Shown here one piece after another: positions 1 through 8,908 of a DNA stretch of 64,000 bases. The notes below the pieces were generated by a model that saw nothing but the letters and a program-made list of their open reading frames with translations, was not told the DNA's origin and did not search any database. The stretch is from SFLA01 sp045595165 (GTDB taxonomy: Bacteria; Bacillota; Clostridia; Oscillospirales; CAG-382), in assembly GCA_045595165.1 (NCBI GenBank), contig JAZNZY010000019.1, positions 98,620 to 162,619 on the forward strand, written 5' to 3'. The translations under genes were made by a program, and so were the position numbers. The first letter of the stretch is position 1. Every line of letters starts with the position of its first letter.

Positions 1-1
1 T

Positions 2-3000
2 ATTATAAAAGACACAGAAACAAAAGAAGGCGTTTACGCAGAATTTAAAGGATTCACCGCCCTTTATTACCAGCCGGACACTATCGCAGCAGACGGCTCC
101 ACCGTGTTTGAGGTTTATTACGAGAGAAACTATTACCTTATGGAGTTCGACTGCACGGGCGGTTACGGCGTTCATACGTTGTACGTTCGCCACGGAACTT
201 ATATTTCCGTACCTACCCCCACAAGACCCGGCTATGTTTTCGCAGGCTGGGACTTGGTTGATGCGGAGGGCAACGGCGATGGCGTGGCAGATACCATACC
301 GTCCGAAATGCCTATTGGCAATACTGCGTATAAAGCTTTGTGGACAACCGCACAAACTACATATACCGTAGTATATTGGCGCGAAAACGCAGATGATAAC
401 GGCTATAGCTACTGGGGTTCTGCACAGCAGAATGCTATGTCTGCTTCGGAAGTAAGTGGCACTAACCACACAACTCTTCCAAACGTTGCCCCTTTCAATA
501 CCGAAAGAAATTACTTTACATATAATGCAGAAAAAACAATTGCAGAAGAAAATGCCCGTACCGACCTTGTTGATGGCAAAGTAATCGTTGAAGGCGATGG
601 TTCAACCATCGTTAACGTTTACTATTCAAGAAATGTATATAGAATCGTACTTACAGACAGCAGCGTTTATTCTTGTCAGGTAGAAGAACACACCCACGAT
701 GATAGTTGTGAGGTAATTGTTTGCTCGTATACGCATGTTCATGGTCCTGAGTGTGTGAAAGGTGAGCTTATTTGTGGGTTAGAAGAGCATTCGCATACAA
801 CATGTAACTTGTCTTGTGTTCATGTTCATGATTCGAGTTGTTGTGATAAAGAAGAACATGCTCATACGGTTACTTGTTACGATTCGAATTCAAACACATA
901 TCCTGAGGCAACGAATAGTAACACTGGGTTTAGAGATTACATATCTAATGTAACAAATCCTAAAACAAATTATGTGTATCGTTATAGACGAAACACCAAT
1001 AGCACTGCATATTATTACTTTTATGATGGTGCCGATTGGTACTATTTGGGGACCGAGTATACAGGTTTTACCTTTTCAGGAGCGACTTATGTAGCCAACC
1101 GTGTATATGTAAGTGGTACTCAAACATCACTGAAATGCGGCAAAGAAATACACACACATACTGACGGCACATGTAATTCCAGCGGTTGTACGCATACCCA
1201 CAATGATGCTTGCTATACCTGTGGCAATTTGAGTCACACCCACACAGACTCTTGTTATGAGTGGTCTTGTGGCGAAGACTCGCATGTTCATCATAATGGC
1301 TGTTATGCTATTGGATGCGGTAAGGCCGAACACTCTCACGATGATGACGATGAGTACGAAAGGACTGTTGTTAAAATCATCGAGGCTAAATATGGCGCTT
1401 ATATCGGCGATGAATGGACGTTTACAACCAAGGATGGATACAGTTACCCGGAAAATGCGGGAGCCGCATCTTGGTATCCTGAAAATTCGTCAATTTATAA
1501 TCAACGATTGGCGTTAATTGATATTATGCCTGGTGAAAACATAGAGTTCTATGATTATCCGCAGAATAACAGTAAGCGTTATTATAATTATTATATTGAA
1601 TGTTTGCCCGGTGAAACGGCAGATACAACATATGAAAATGTTGATTATAAGCATTACCTGAAAGATGGTACTTTGACGGTCGACTTCAATATGTATACTG
1701 CTGCCGAAGACTTTTTTGCAATAGCTGGCTTTACTAAATATGCATTGACTTATAATGGAACCAAGCGAAATGACATTACTGCAAATATTAGTAATATGAG
1801 CAATGGTGCAGTTCTAAACTTCTATTATAAACGAACCGAATATAACTTTAAATATTTTAACTATAATGATTATTTAACAGATAACGCAAACAACGATACC
1901 AACATTAAATATCAGACGCCTCTTTCCAGCTATGAGATTTCAAAGGAATATATGGAAGAAAACCATTATCCCAGCACTTTGGAACCAAACGCATACGAAT
2001 TCGACGGTTGGTATACAACGCCCAAGTGTTTCCCCGGCACGGAAGTGAATTGGGATACGTTAACTATGCCGGACGGTCCTCTTACCCTTTACGCAAAGTG
2101 GACGCCGGTTGTACGTAACGTAACCTTCCATTTGTTGTATACGGATATTGATAAAGGCGTTTACTGGTATCCTTCCGAGCTAACGGATGCGCAAAAGCCC
2201 GGGTACTATCCTTTAAAAGTTCCTCATGGACAGCTTTTGGGCACAACGTACAGCCATATCCCTACACGCGGCAGTGATTACCAGTTTATCGGTTGGTTTT
2301 ATTTTGATGAAAACGGCAAAAAGAAATTTGCGCCGGACAGCATGAAGATCACCCGAGATCTGGTCTTGTTCGCCGAATGGCTTTCAACGATTCCCACAAC
2401 GTACGAGGTTAAGTACGAAGCGTGGGATGACAAAACGCAAGAAAAAATTGAAGATATTGCAGATAAGCTTGAAGGCTATTCCACGGCAGGAAAAACCACG
2501 ACATTTAATGCAAAGGGCGGTTCTGCGCTTTACGACAAAACTCCGCCTAACAGTACGTCTACAACCTATCAAGAGCAGTGGTTCCCCGAGCATTCCTCCC
2601 ACTCCATACTTATGGATGAGGATTCTTCAAAAAACACCCATACATTCAAGTATTATTACAAGGAATATATAAATTACAAAGTAATTCATATAGACCGTGC
2701 TACCGGTACTATACTTCACGAATCTGAAGTAAAAAGAACATCAAACGCAATAGTAACAGAAAAGTTTATGCCTTTCCAGGATTACTTGCCCGAAAGCTAC
2801 TATATCGAAAAAGCTATTGCGTACGATCCAACGGATTATACGCAGTATCCGGATCATGTTCAGCCCGAGAATATAATCTATTTCTATTATAATGAAGATA
2901 CCGGTCACGACCCTTTCCGTGTTGAGCATTATTATCAGGAATTGGACGGTGAGACGTACACGCTGAAATTCTCGGAAAACGGTATTGCCGATAACGGTGA

Positions 3001-4048
3001 AACCATAAGCCGTGATTCGCGTAATGATACCGGTTTTGAATTCAGTTACTATACCATCACCACTTATACGCAGAACGGTTCTGAGTGGGAAGACAATACC
3101 GTTGAAGGAAAATCGCTTCCCGCAACCGGTACGGTTTCGGCACACGGTATGGAAATTAAATTCTATTACACCCGTAAGTTAGTTGACTATACGGTTAAGT
3201 ACGTAGAATACGGTTCCAATCCCGAAAATGTATTGTATACCGAAACTTTTGTGGGACAAAAAAAGTTCGGAGAAGAAGTTTCCGTAACTGCGGTTACTGA
3301 TTTTAAGTACGGCGAACAAACATATATTCACGTTGAGGGTATAGATTCGTCTGCTGAAGACCGCACGCTTACTAAAGAAATGCGTGAAAATGCAGAAGAC
3401 AACGTGTTTGTTTTCTATTATAATTTGAAGACATTTGATATTTATTACCACGTTGTGTGTTCTGCTCCCGGTTCTGCAGGACTAAACGGCGTTAGCGTTT
3501 CAAAGCAAAATGTTTCTGTTTTGAACGATAGCGTTCGTTCTACTGCACTTGTCGGTACGGGCTTTAAATTCGTTGGCTGGTTCTATGATGCGGATTGTAC
3601 AAATCCCGTCACCGGATCCGATTGGCTTGCCGATGATGGAAAAACCATTATTCCCCAAGGCATTTCGGACGAAGCGCATTATTACGCTAAGTTTGAGCCC
3701 ATAAGCGGCAACCTTACGATAACAAAAGATGTTGAAAATTCCGATACCGAAACAAAGGACGATAATTTCTTGTTCCACGTAAAAGGACAGAATACACGAA
3801 ACGAATACATCGACGTGATCGTTTCTGTTACGGGCGAGAATTCGGTAACATTAAAAGATTTGCCCATAGGCGATTATGTTGTCACCGAACTTGCAGATTG
3901 GTCCTGGGAATACAGCATAAGCGATGCAAACAAAACGCAGAATGTTGTCATCATTCAGGATGCGACTACTTCCGTCACCTTCGCCAATACGGATAACAAT
4001 CCCAACTGGCTGAACGGTGAAGCGGTGAACGAAAACCAATTTAATTAA
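2..4048 (+). CDS. Giant repeat-rich secreted/surface protein, 5' end outside window
   Basis: The reading frame is open from the left edge, so the true start lies upstream; at least 1,348 codons are visible. The product is a mosaic extracellular protein. InlB/Listeria-Bacteroides-type beta repeats (ending in GYVFAGW, YEFDGWY, YQFIGWF, FKFVGWF) occur near nt 140-350, 1910-2110, 2110-2380 and 3430-3700. MucBP-like beta segments fill roughly nt 2640-3420. Two His/Cys-rich blocks (nt about 670-880 and 1130-1350) repeat a C-x(n)-HxHxxxC pattern. A Cna-B/SpaA-like domain closes the protein (nt about 3705-4030). No LPXTG motif or C-terminal membrane anchor is visible. It sits 24 bp upstream of a SipW-type exported protein and is probably cotranscribed, suggesting a cell-surface or matrix role. 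The substrate or ligand cannot be inferred. Confidence 0.85.
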   Translation: MIKDTETKEGVYAEFKGFTALYYQPDTIAADGSTVFEVYYERNYYLMEFDCTGGYGVHTLYVRHGTYISVPTPTRPGYVFAGWDLVDAEGNGDGVADTIPSEMPIGNTAYKALWTTAQTTYTVVYWRENADDNGYSYWGSAQQNAMSASEVSGTNHTTLPNVAPFNTERNYFTYNAEKTIAEENARTDLVDGKVIVEGDGSTIVNVYYSRNVYRIVLTDSSVYSCQVEEHTHDDSCEVIVCSYTHVHGPECVKGELICGLEEHSHTTCNLSCVHVHDSSCCDKEEHAHTVTCYDSNSNTYPEATNSNTGFRDYISNVTNPKTNYVYRYRRNTNSTAYYYFYDGADWYYLGTEYTGFTFSGATYVANRVYVSGTQTSLKCGKEIHTHTDGTCNSSGCTHTHNDACYTCGNLSHTHTDSCYEWSCGEDSHVHHNGCYAIGCGKAEHSHDDDDEYERTVVKIIEAKYGAYIGDEWTFTTKDGYSYPENAGAASWYPENSSIYNQRLALIDIMPGENIEFYDYPQNNSKRYYNYYIECLPGETADTTYENVDYKHYLKDGTLTVDFNMYTAAEDFFAIAGFTKYALTYNGTKRNDITANISNMSNGAVLNFYYKRTEYNFKYFNYNDYLTDNANNDTNIKYQTPLSSYEISKEYMEENHYPSTLEPNAYEFDGWYTTPKCFPGTEVNWDTLTMPDGPLTLYAKWTPVVRNVTFHLLYTDIDKGVYWYPSELTDAQKPGYYPLKVPHGQLLGTTYSHIPTRGSDYQFIGWFYFDENGKKKFAPDSMKITRDLVLFAEWLSTIPTTYEVKYEAWDDKTQEKIEDIADKLEGYSTAGKTTTFNAKGGSALYDKTPPNSTSTTYQEQWFPEHSSHSILMDEDSSKNTHTFKYYYKEYINYKVIHIDRATGTILHESEVKRTSNAIVTEKFMPFQDYLPESYYIEKAIAYDPTDYTQYPDHVQPENIIYFYYNEDTGHDPFRVEHYYQELDGETYTLKFSENGIADNGETISRDSRNDTGFEFSYYTITTYTQNGSEWEDNTVEGKSLPATGTVSAHGMEIKFYYTRKLVDYTVKYVEYGSNPENVLYTETFVGQKKFGEEVSVTAVTDFKYGEQTYIHVEGIDSSAEDRTLTKEMRENAEDNVFVFYYNLKTFDIYYHVVCSAPGSAGLNGVSVSKQNVSVLNDSVRSTALVGTGFKFVGWFYDADCTNPVTGSDWLADDGKTIIPQGISDEAHYYAKFEPISGNLTITKDVENSDTETKDDNFLFHVKGQNTRNEYIDVIVSVTGENSVTLKDLPIGDYVVTELADWSWEYSISDANKTQNVVIIQDATTSVTFANTDNNPNWLNGEAVNENQFN

Positions 4049-4072
4049 AAACACGAAAGGAGGCAAGCGCAT

Positions 4073-4657
4073 ATGAAAAAAAGAAACCGAAAGTTACGCA
4101 ACGTAACGTTGGTTTTGGCGGCTTTGCTGGTGATCTCGGCAATCACTGCAGGCGGTGTGTTTGCCTACCTTCGTACTGTAAGCGATCCCGTTGAAAACGA
4201 TTTTGTTTTGGCGCCCGAAAAGGATCCGTTAATCGAAGAATCCTTCGATGAAAACGTGAAAAAAGACGTTTGCGTTAAGGTGGATGATATCGGATACGCG
4301 GTTTACGTCCGTGCGGCGATCATTATAACCTGGAAGGACGGAGAAAACGGAAACGTGCTGGGACAGCCTCCCGTGAAGGACACGGATTACGAGATAAGCC
4401 TTAACACCACGGATTGGTTTGAACATGAGGGCTTTTACTACTATAAAGCTCCCGTAAACAGCGGAAACGAAACCGAAAGTCTTATTGAAATTGTTCAGCC
4501 CATAGTGACCGCTCCCGAGGGATACGGTCTTAACGTGGAGATCATCGCCCAGACCATTCAGGCGGCAGGAAAAACGGATGATACCGAAATTCCCGCTGTA
4601 ACGGATGCATGGGGAGTTGTGATCAACGATGGTAAGCTTGCACCTCCCGCACCGTAA
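4073..4657 (+). CDS. SipW-dependent-type exported protein (TasA/CalY-like)
   Basis: This 194-residue protein begins with a lysine/arginine-rich stretch, one hydrophobic segment (residues about 11-30) and the sequence AGGVFAYLRTVSDPVENDF. That layout is typical of signal peptides processed by the SipW-type signal peptidase in TasA- and camelysin-like proteins. The rest is a predicted beta-rich extracellular domain with no cysteine cluster. A strong AGGAGG site precedes the ATG. The giant surface protein ends 24 bp upstream, so the two probably form one transcript devoted to the cell envelope or biofilm matrix. No sipW gene is visible, so it may lie left of the window. Matrix function is inferred from family knowledge only. 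Confidence 0.75.
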   Translation: MKKRNRKLRNVTLVLAALLVISAITAGGVFAYLRTVSDPVENDFVLAPEKDPLIEESFDENVKKDVCVKVDDIGYAVYVRAAIIITWKDGENGNVLGQPPVKDTDYEISLNTTDWFEHEGFYYYKAPVNSGNETESLIEIVQPIVTAPEGYGLNVEIIAQTIQAAGKTDDTEIPAVTDAWGVVINDGKLAPPAP

Positions 4658-4670
4658 AAAGCAAAAATAA

Positions 4671-4697
4671 AACTCCCGATTTTATCGGGAGTTTTTT
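4671..4697 (+). terminator. Rho-independent terminator after the SipW-type gene
   Basis: AACTCCCGAT and ATCGGGAGTT form a 10-bp stem with a two-base loop, followed by a T run. It lies 14 bp after the stop codon and also separates this operon from the convergent YitT gene. Confidence 0.9.
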
Positions 4698-4720
4698 GTG
4701 TATACTCTTCTCGGGGCAGC

Positions 4721-5608
4721 TCACACATTTCGTTTGAAATTTCCGAACACCTCGTTTACCTTTGAAAAGCTTGCAAAGGTATCGGGGTGGTTTTTGATAA
4801 TCCGCATCACGTCGCCGATCTGCCGTTTGTTTACGATGCACACGAGAATGAATTTATCGGTGTTGGAGTACATACCCTCCACCTCCAGCTTGGTAACGCC
4901 GCGGTGAAGCTTTGTAAGCAGCTCCTGCGCCAGGGTTTCGGGATTGCTTGTAACGATTTCGAATCTGTATCCGTTTTTTATACCGCTTAATCCGTGATCC
5001 ACAATAACGTTTGCGATAAACAGATTAAGCAGGGTGCATATTACGGGAGTAACCTTCATTCCGTATACGAAAAACGCGATCGCCACCACGGAAGCATCCA
5101 TAACGAAGGAAACGTATGCGATATTTTGCTCCGGCTTGAAGTGCTTTATCAAAGCGGAAATTCCGTAGGTTCCGCCGCTTGCGCCAAAACGGCGAAGCAT
5201 TATAGAAAATCCAAAACCGGATATAACGCCCGTGGCGATACTCGCAAAAATTATGTTGAAATCCTCTCCGCTGGTTGCAAGGGAATAGGGGCTCGCACCC
5301 AAAAGCTGATACATCTGGGGCGTGAGAGATTGCACCAGCAGATAAAGAGTAAGCATACCGCCCAGCTTTTTATCGATAATTACGCTTACCAGAATAAAAA
5401 TCGGCAGGTTAAAGGCTACCATAAGCAACGACCAGCTTATCCTGCTGTCCAGCAGGTGGTATGTCATAGTGGCAAGACCGCCTACTCCTCCGGGAGCAAA
5501 CCCGTTGCTGTTCTGGAAAAAGTAGTACGCACTGCCTACGACGATTCCCGCCGTCAGCACACAGAGAAGATCGAGAATAATTTGCTTTAATTTTCTTTCG
5601 CTGTTCAT
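4721..5608 (-). CDS. YitT/DUF2179 family membrane protein
   Basis: A 295-residue protein with about five to six membrane helices in the first 200 residues (YitT domain, with NGFAPGGVGGLATM and a GASGGTYGISALI loop), followed by a soluble C-terminal DUF2179 domain (residues about 215-285). The family is widespread in Firmicutes and its transported substrate is not firmly known. I chose the ATG at 5608 rather than an ATG eight codons earlier because GAGGA lies seven bases upstream and the ATGA overlaps the stop of the SGNH gene, which implies translational coupling. It is the last gene of a minus-strand run with the SGNH hydrolase and sdaA. Confidence 0.85.
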   Translation of the reverse strand: MNSERKLKQIILDLLCVLTAGIVVGSAYYFFQNSNGFAPGGVGGLATMTYHLLDSRISWSLLMVAFNLPIFILVSVIIDKKLGGMLTLYLLVQSLTPQMYQLLGASPYSLATSGEDFNIIFASIATGVISGFGFSIMLRRFGASGGTYGISALIKHFKPEQNIAYVSFVMDASVVAIAFFVYGMKVTPVICTLLNLFIANVIVDHGLSGIKNGYRFEIVTSNPETLAQELLTKLHRGVTKLEVEGMYSNTDKFILVCIVNKRQIGDVMRIIKNHPDTFASFSKVNEVFGNFKRNV

Positions 5609-6258
5609 ACGGCTTCCTCTATAATACGGCATATTTTTTCTTCCACGTCCGAATCAAGGTTAAGACTTGTCCGTGCTACAGGCATTTCTCCGAAAACAGT
5701 CTTGTAATGGCAAATTGCCGCCACACAGCTTCCGATATACGATTGATGGGAAAGATCGGGGCTGTAAAGATCAATATCCTTGTGCCGCTTGGTTATTTCG
5801 TTAAAGCATCTTCCTACGGTCGAAATATCGGCACCTATCAGATCAGCGGCGTTTTTGTACGCCTTTTCCAGCGCCAAAAACATCTCTTCGGAAGTAAGAT
5901 TCAGCGTTTCCAATAAAGGACAGCCTTCTTTTCGTCCCCAAGTGGCATAAAGCACAGTCGTTTTTGGGGAAACCAGCTTGTTTAAAGCGGCAACACCCTT
6001 TTCAAAGCTTTCGTAATCGACTATTCCAAGATAACTTTGCTCCTGCAAAATAAGTATATCGTATTCCCGCTCGTTCAAAAGCCCGAGTATCTCCGAGTGC
6101 TTTTCGTCCGAGGGGTCGAGATTTTCATACAGCTTTCTCCCGCCCTTGGTGACCGAATCCACACGGGCGCTTTTTTTGTTTTCCTGCGCCAACGCACCGA
6201 AAAGCCCGGGCACGTCGTAAACATAGGTATAGCTGTTTCCGATAAACAAAATGTTCAC
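5605..6258 (-). CDS. SGNH/GDSL-type hydrolase
   Basis: This 217-residue cytoplasmic protein (no signal peptide) starts with MNILFIGNSYTYV, the block I motif carrying the nucleophilic Ser of SGNH hydrolases. It has a C-terminal DLSHQSYIG segment that fits the D-x-x-H catalytic pair. ILILQEQS is compatible with the family's middle blocks. The start is GTG, eight bases after AAGGAG. Such proteins are esterases or deacetylases acting on small acylated substrates; the real substrate is unknown. Its stop overlaps the YitT start and it follows sdaA by 20 bp. A second SGNH protein with the same GNSxT signature lies at 20490-21737. Confidence 0.8.
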   Translation of the reverse strand: MNILFIGNSYTYVYDVPGLFGALAQENKKSARVDSVTKGGRKLYENLDPSDEKHSEILGLLNEREYDILILQEQSYLGIVDYESFEKGVAALNKLVSPKTTVLYATWGRKEGCPLLETLNLTSEEMFLALEKAYKNAADLIGADISTVGRCFNEITKRHKDIDLYSPDLSHQSYIGSCVAAICHYKTVFGEMPVARTSLNLDSDVEEKICRIIEEAV

Positions 6259-6277
6259 ACCAAAAACTCCTTGGTTT

Positions 6278-7477
6278 TTACTCTGTTATAAATTTCTTTG
6301 CCATTCCGCCCTCGGCGGTTTCGCGGTAGATCACTTTAAGGTCTTTTCCCGTTTCGTACATAGTGTCCACTATCATGTCGAAACTTATCAGCCTTGAATC
6401 CGCAAGGAAATCCGCCAGATTGACCGCGTTCAAAGCACGCATCGCCGCAATTGCGTTTCGCTCTATGCAGGGTATCTGCACAAGTCCTGCGATAGGGTCG
6501 CAGGTAAGCCCCAGATGATGCTCAATAGACATTTCCGCCGCGTATTCTATCTGGTCAAGATCCAGCTCGTAAAGTTCTGCCGCCGCAGCCGCCGCCATAG
6601 CGCAGGCGGTGCCTATCTCTGCCTGGCATCCGCATTCAGCACCGCTTATGGATGCGTTGGTTTTGATCAGATTTCCCACTATGCTCGCCGCCGCAAGACC
6701 GTGCAGTATCTGTTCGTCCGTAAAATTGCGTTTAACCTGCAGGTATTTAAGCACCGCAGGCAAAACTCCGCAGGCGCCGCAGGTGGGGGCGGTAACGATC
6801 AGCCCGCCATCGGCGTTTTCCTCGCTTACCGCATATGCGTATGCGCAAATGAGGCGGTTTGTCTTGGTTTCCACGCTTTCGTCAATGTGCTTTTGGCGGA
6901 ACAGGTATCTGGCTTTTCTCTGCAATCCCAGACCGCCGTGCAGGGTGCCTTCTGCTTGAATACCCCGCTTTACGGCGTCCTGCATTACGTTCCATACCTC
7001 CTGCAGGTAATCCCATATTTCTGCGCCTTCCTGCTCTTCTACGTATTGCCACAAGCGTATATCCTTTTCACGGCAGTATGCGGAAATTTCGGTAAAGGAG
7101 TTCAGGGGATACACCTCGGCGTGCTCGCTTGCCTGTTCACCCTGGGCGATTATCTCTCCGCCTCCGATACTGTAAAACCGTGTTTTTACGGTTTTATCGC
7201 CTTTTACGGCATAAAAATCCATTGTGTTGGGGTGGTAATCGGTAGGGGTTTCCTTATCAAATTCAATATTAAGCTTTCGGCCTTCAAAAATACGTGCCAG
7301 CGCAGTGTCTGTCATATGTCCGGACCCCGTCTTTGCAAGGGAACCGAATAATACGACCTTGTATTCCTCCGCATCGGGATTTTCTTTGATAAACCGCTCT
7401 GCCGCCGCAATAGGACCCATGGTGTGGGAAGAGGAAGGCCCGCATCCTATGCGGTATAAATATTTAAGAGATTGCAT
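6278..7477 (-). CDS. sdaA: L-serine ammonia-lyase (single chain, [4Fe-4S])
   Basis: Converts L-serine to pyruvate and ammonia in the cytoplasm. The 399 residues hold both halves: an N-terminal beta-like domain (GPSSSHTMGP at 13-22) and the C-terminal alpha domain with APTCGACG (230-237). Cys284, Cys326 and Cys337 have the same 42- and 11-residue spacing as the three cluster ligands of characterised bacterial serine dehydratases. The protein is shorter than the roughly 455-residue enterobacterial enzymes and ends soon after ETAEGGMAKKF, with no further C-terminal cysteine. It is upstream of the SGNH and YitT genes and 22 bp downstream of the Cys-rich 253-residue gene, probably in one transcript. 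Confidence 0.95.
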   Translation of the reverse strand: MQSLKYLYRIGCGPSSSHTMGPIAAAERFIKENPDAEEYKVVLFGSLAKTGSGHMTDTALARIFEGRKLNIEFDKETPTDYHPNTMDFYAVKGDKTVKTRFYSIGGGEIIAQGEQASEHAEVYPLNSFTEISAYCREKDIRLWQYVEEQEGAEIWDYLQEVWNVMQDAVKRGIQAEGTLHGGLGLQRKARYLFRQKHIDESVETKTNRLICAYAYAVSEENADGGLIVTAPTCGACGVLPAVLKYLQVKRNFTDEQILHGLAAASIVGNLIKTNASISGAECGCQAEIGTACAMAAAAAAELYELDLDQIEYAAEMSIEHHLGLTCDPIAGLVQIPCIERNAIAAMRALNAVNLADFLADSRLISFDMIVDTMYETGKDLKVIYRETAEGGMAKKFITE

Positions 7478-7499
7478 TTTGTGTTCTCCTTTTTGTCAG

Positions 7500-8261
7500 T
7501 TAATGTGCGTCGTAAGAAAGCATACAGCCTTCGCAAATATCCCTGATGTATTCTTCTGAAAAGTGTATTCTCTTCATTGTTTTTCCGCATTTAGGGCAGA
7601 TGTGTATTTGCTCCTCGCCGTTCTTTTCGGTTTTTACGATTTTTCCGTAATCACATTTCAGATGATAATACACGGGATGCCCCAACTGCTTGTGCATACA
7701 TTCGGCAATTTCGATTCCCTGCTTGTTTAACGCGGAATCGGGCTTTACACGTTGATTACCCGTGTAGCGGTCGTAAAGACAGTTTGTCCATAGCAGGTCT
7801 ATTGAAGAATAGTTTTCCTGCCAATCCTGAATCGCGTGAAAATCCTCTTGGTTTTCTTCCGGGAAGGGGAGCTCATAAAGCGGGACGGGCTTTCCGCAAT
7901 CACAGCAGGTGAATACGCTGTCAATATCGCGGCTGTAGGTCTGCATTTCCATCGCCCGGCGATTCTTGCACTCGCAATAAGCTTGGCTTTCAAGGTTTTC
8001 TCCCAAGGGAGTAATGTCGCAGCCGAAATAAACGTTTATTTTCTCTCGATCTCTTTTTACATATATTCCGTCGTACTTTTCATCAAAGGAATCGGGCTTG
8101 GGCAGAGTAACGTACGCCGTGTAGTTTTTGCCCTTTGTCAGCTTGTAATCTTTTAATATCTGCCCGTTTCTTTCAAGAGAACACAAAAAAGTCCAAATAA
8201 GCTCTTCCGCTTCGTCTTTAGTTATGCGCTGTTTTTCAGAGAGTTCTATTTTACAAAACAT
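7500..8261 (-). CDS. Cys-rich zinc-ribbon-type protein, possibly DUF2310
   Basis: A 253-residue soluble protein of unknown function. Three CxxC-type pairs are visible (CCDC at 119-122, CPKC at 222-225, CEGC at 243-246), so one or two zinc ribbons are likely. The general plan resembles the DUF2310 family of predicted nucleic-acid-binding zinc-ribbon proteins, but I cannot confirm this without a profile search. The start has GGAG about ten bases upstream. The gene follows a hairpin repeat array and precedes sdaA on the same strand. Confidence 0.7.
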   Translation of the reverse strand: MFCKIELSEKQRITKDEAEELIWTFLCSLERNGQILKDYKLTKGKNYTAYVTLPKPDSFDEKYDGIYVKRDREKINVYFGCDITPLGENLESQAYCECKNRRAMEMQTYSRDIDSVFTCCDCGKPVPLYELPFPEENQEDFHAIQDWQENYSSIDLLWTNCLYDRYTGNQRVKPDSALNKQGIEIAECMHKQLGHPVYYHLKCDYGKIVKTEKNGEEQIHICPKCGKTMKRIHFSEEYIRDICEGCMLSYDAH

Positions 8262-8280
8262 TTTCTTATCCTCCTTTTTG

Positions 8281-8408
8281 TCCGCTTGCGCGGAGTGATA
8301 TAGACGGCGTTGCCGTCGTGATATAGAAAGCTGTCTGCTTTCGTGATATGCTTGCTTTGCAAGCGTGATATAGCCTCACTTCGCTCGGCGTGATATGCGC
8401 ACTGCGTG
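8281..8408. repeat. Tandem hairpin array, ATATCAC (GTGATAT) linker family
   Basis: Six short palindromes (for example GACGGCgttGCCGTC, GCTTGCtttGCAAGC, GCGCACtgcGTGCGC) are separated by a nearly constant GTGATAT(A) linker, with a period of about 22-24 bp. Stem sequences differ between units while pairing is kept. It lies between two minus-strand genes and contains no credible ORF. Confidence 0.85.
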
Positions 8409-8438
8409 CGCGTGAGAAGGACGATAGCCGATATGTTT

Positions 8439-8807
8439 TTAATCCAACAGTTCGTCGGCAGATTCTACCGTCCATCCGAATTTTTCTTTAAAATCTTCGA
8501 AGCACTGCTTGCAAATCCAGTGGTACATATCCTTGGTGCAATAAAATTCGCAATCAATATCGGTCATCGCTTTTTCCCAGCAAAATTCACAGTGATCGTG
8601 CCAAAGCAACTGTATTTTTTCTCCTTCAAGGTATTCGTTTTCATTCGGGTGTTGGGCAACATGGTGTTCGGCGCACTTTAAAACCTTTTGGTAGAATGCG
8701 TTCTTTTCTATGTACGCATCTTTCCAGAATTTGGGGAATTTGATTTTATACAGTGTTGCGTTTTGCAGATACGCTTCTTGACCATTAATTCTCCAGTCCT
8801 GTTCCAT
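8439..8807 (-). CDS. Small Cys/His/Trp-rich protein of unknown function
   Basis: A 122-residue soluble protein I do not recognise. Its middle holds HDHCEFCWEKAM and a nearby CTKDMYHWICKQCFEDF, i.e. HxxC, CxxC and CxxC elements that could bind one or two metal ions. The ATG at 8807 is chosen because AAGGAG precedes it by seven bases; longer in-frame starts would translate through the upstream hairpin array. It lies between rlmD and the 253-residue zinc-ribbon protein, flanked on both sides by hairpin arrays, so the three may be cotranscribed. The resemblance to its neighbour is only in Cys content. Confidence 0.7.
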   Translation of the reverse strand: MEQDWRINGQEAYLQNATLYKIKFPKFWKDAYIEKNAFYQKVLKCAEHHVAQHPNENEYLEGEKIQLLWHDHCEFCWEKAMTDIDCEFYCTKDMYHWICKQCFEDFKEKFGWTVESADELLD

Positions 8808-8817
8808 ATTAAAACTC

Positions 8818-8908
8818 CTTTTCTTCACTTCGCCGCAAGGCGAAACTTCACTCAAGCAGTGAACTTCACTGCCGATAGGCAGCTTCACTTACCCTTGGGG
8901 CAAACTTA
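8818..8908 (-). repeat. Tandem hairpin array, GTGAAG linker, starting at the rlmD stop codon
   Basis: Read on the minus strand, the array begins at the rlmD stop as TAAGTTTGCCCCAAGGG, then continues GTGAAG-hairpin units (CTGCCtatcGGCAG, TTCACTgcttgAGTGAA, TTCGCCttgcGGCGAA). The last unit runs into the ribosome site of the 122-residue gene. The first 20 or so bases match the array at 55691 except at one position. Confidence 0.85.

Noticed and set aside
8281..8408. CRISPR array
   Set aside because: The variable parts are themselves short palindromes, the constant part is only 7-8 bases, and no cas genes are present; the other hairpin arrays were rejected for the same reason.
8266..8475. 69-codon minus-strand frame
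   Set aside because: Translated almost entirely from the ATATCAC hairpin array.
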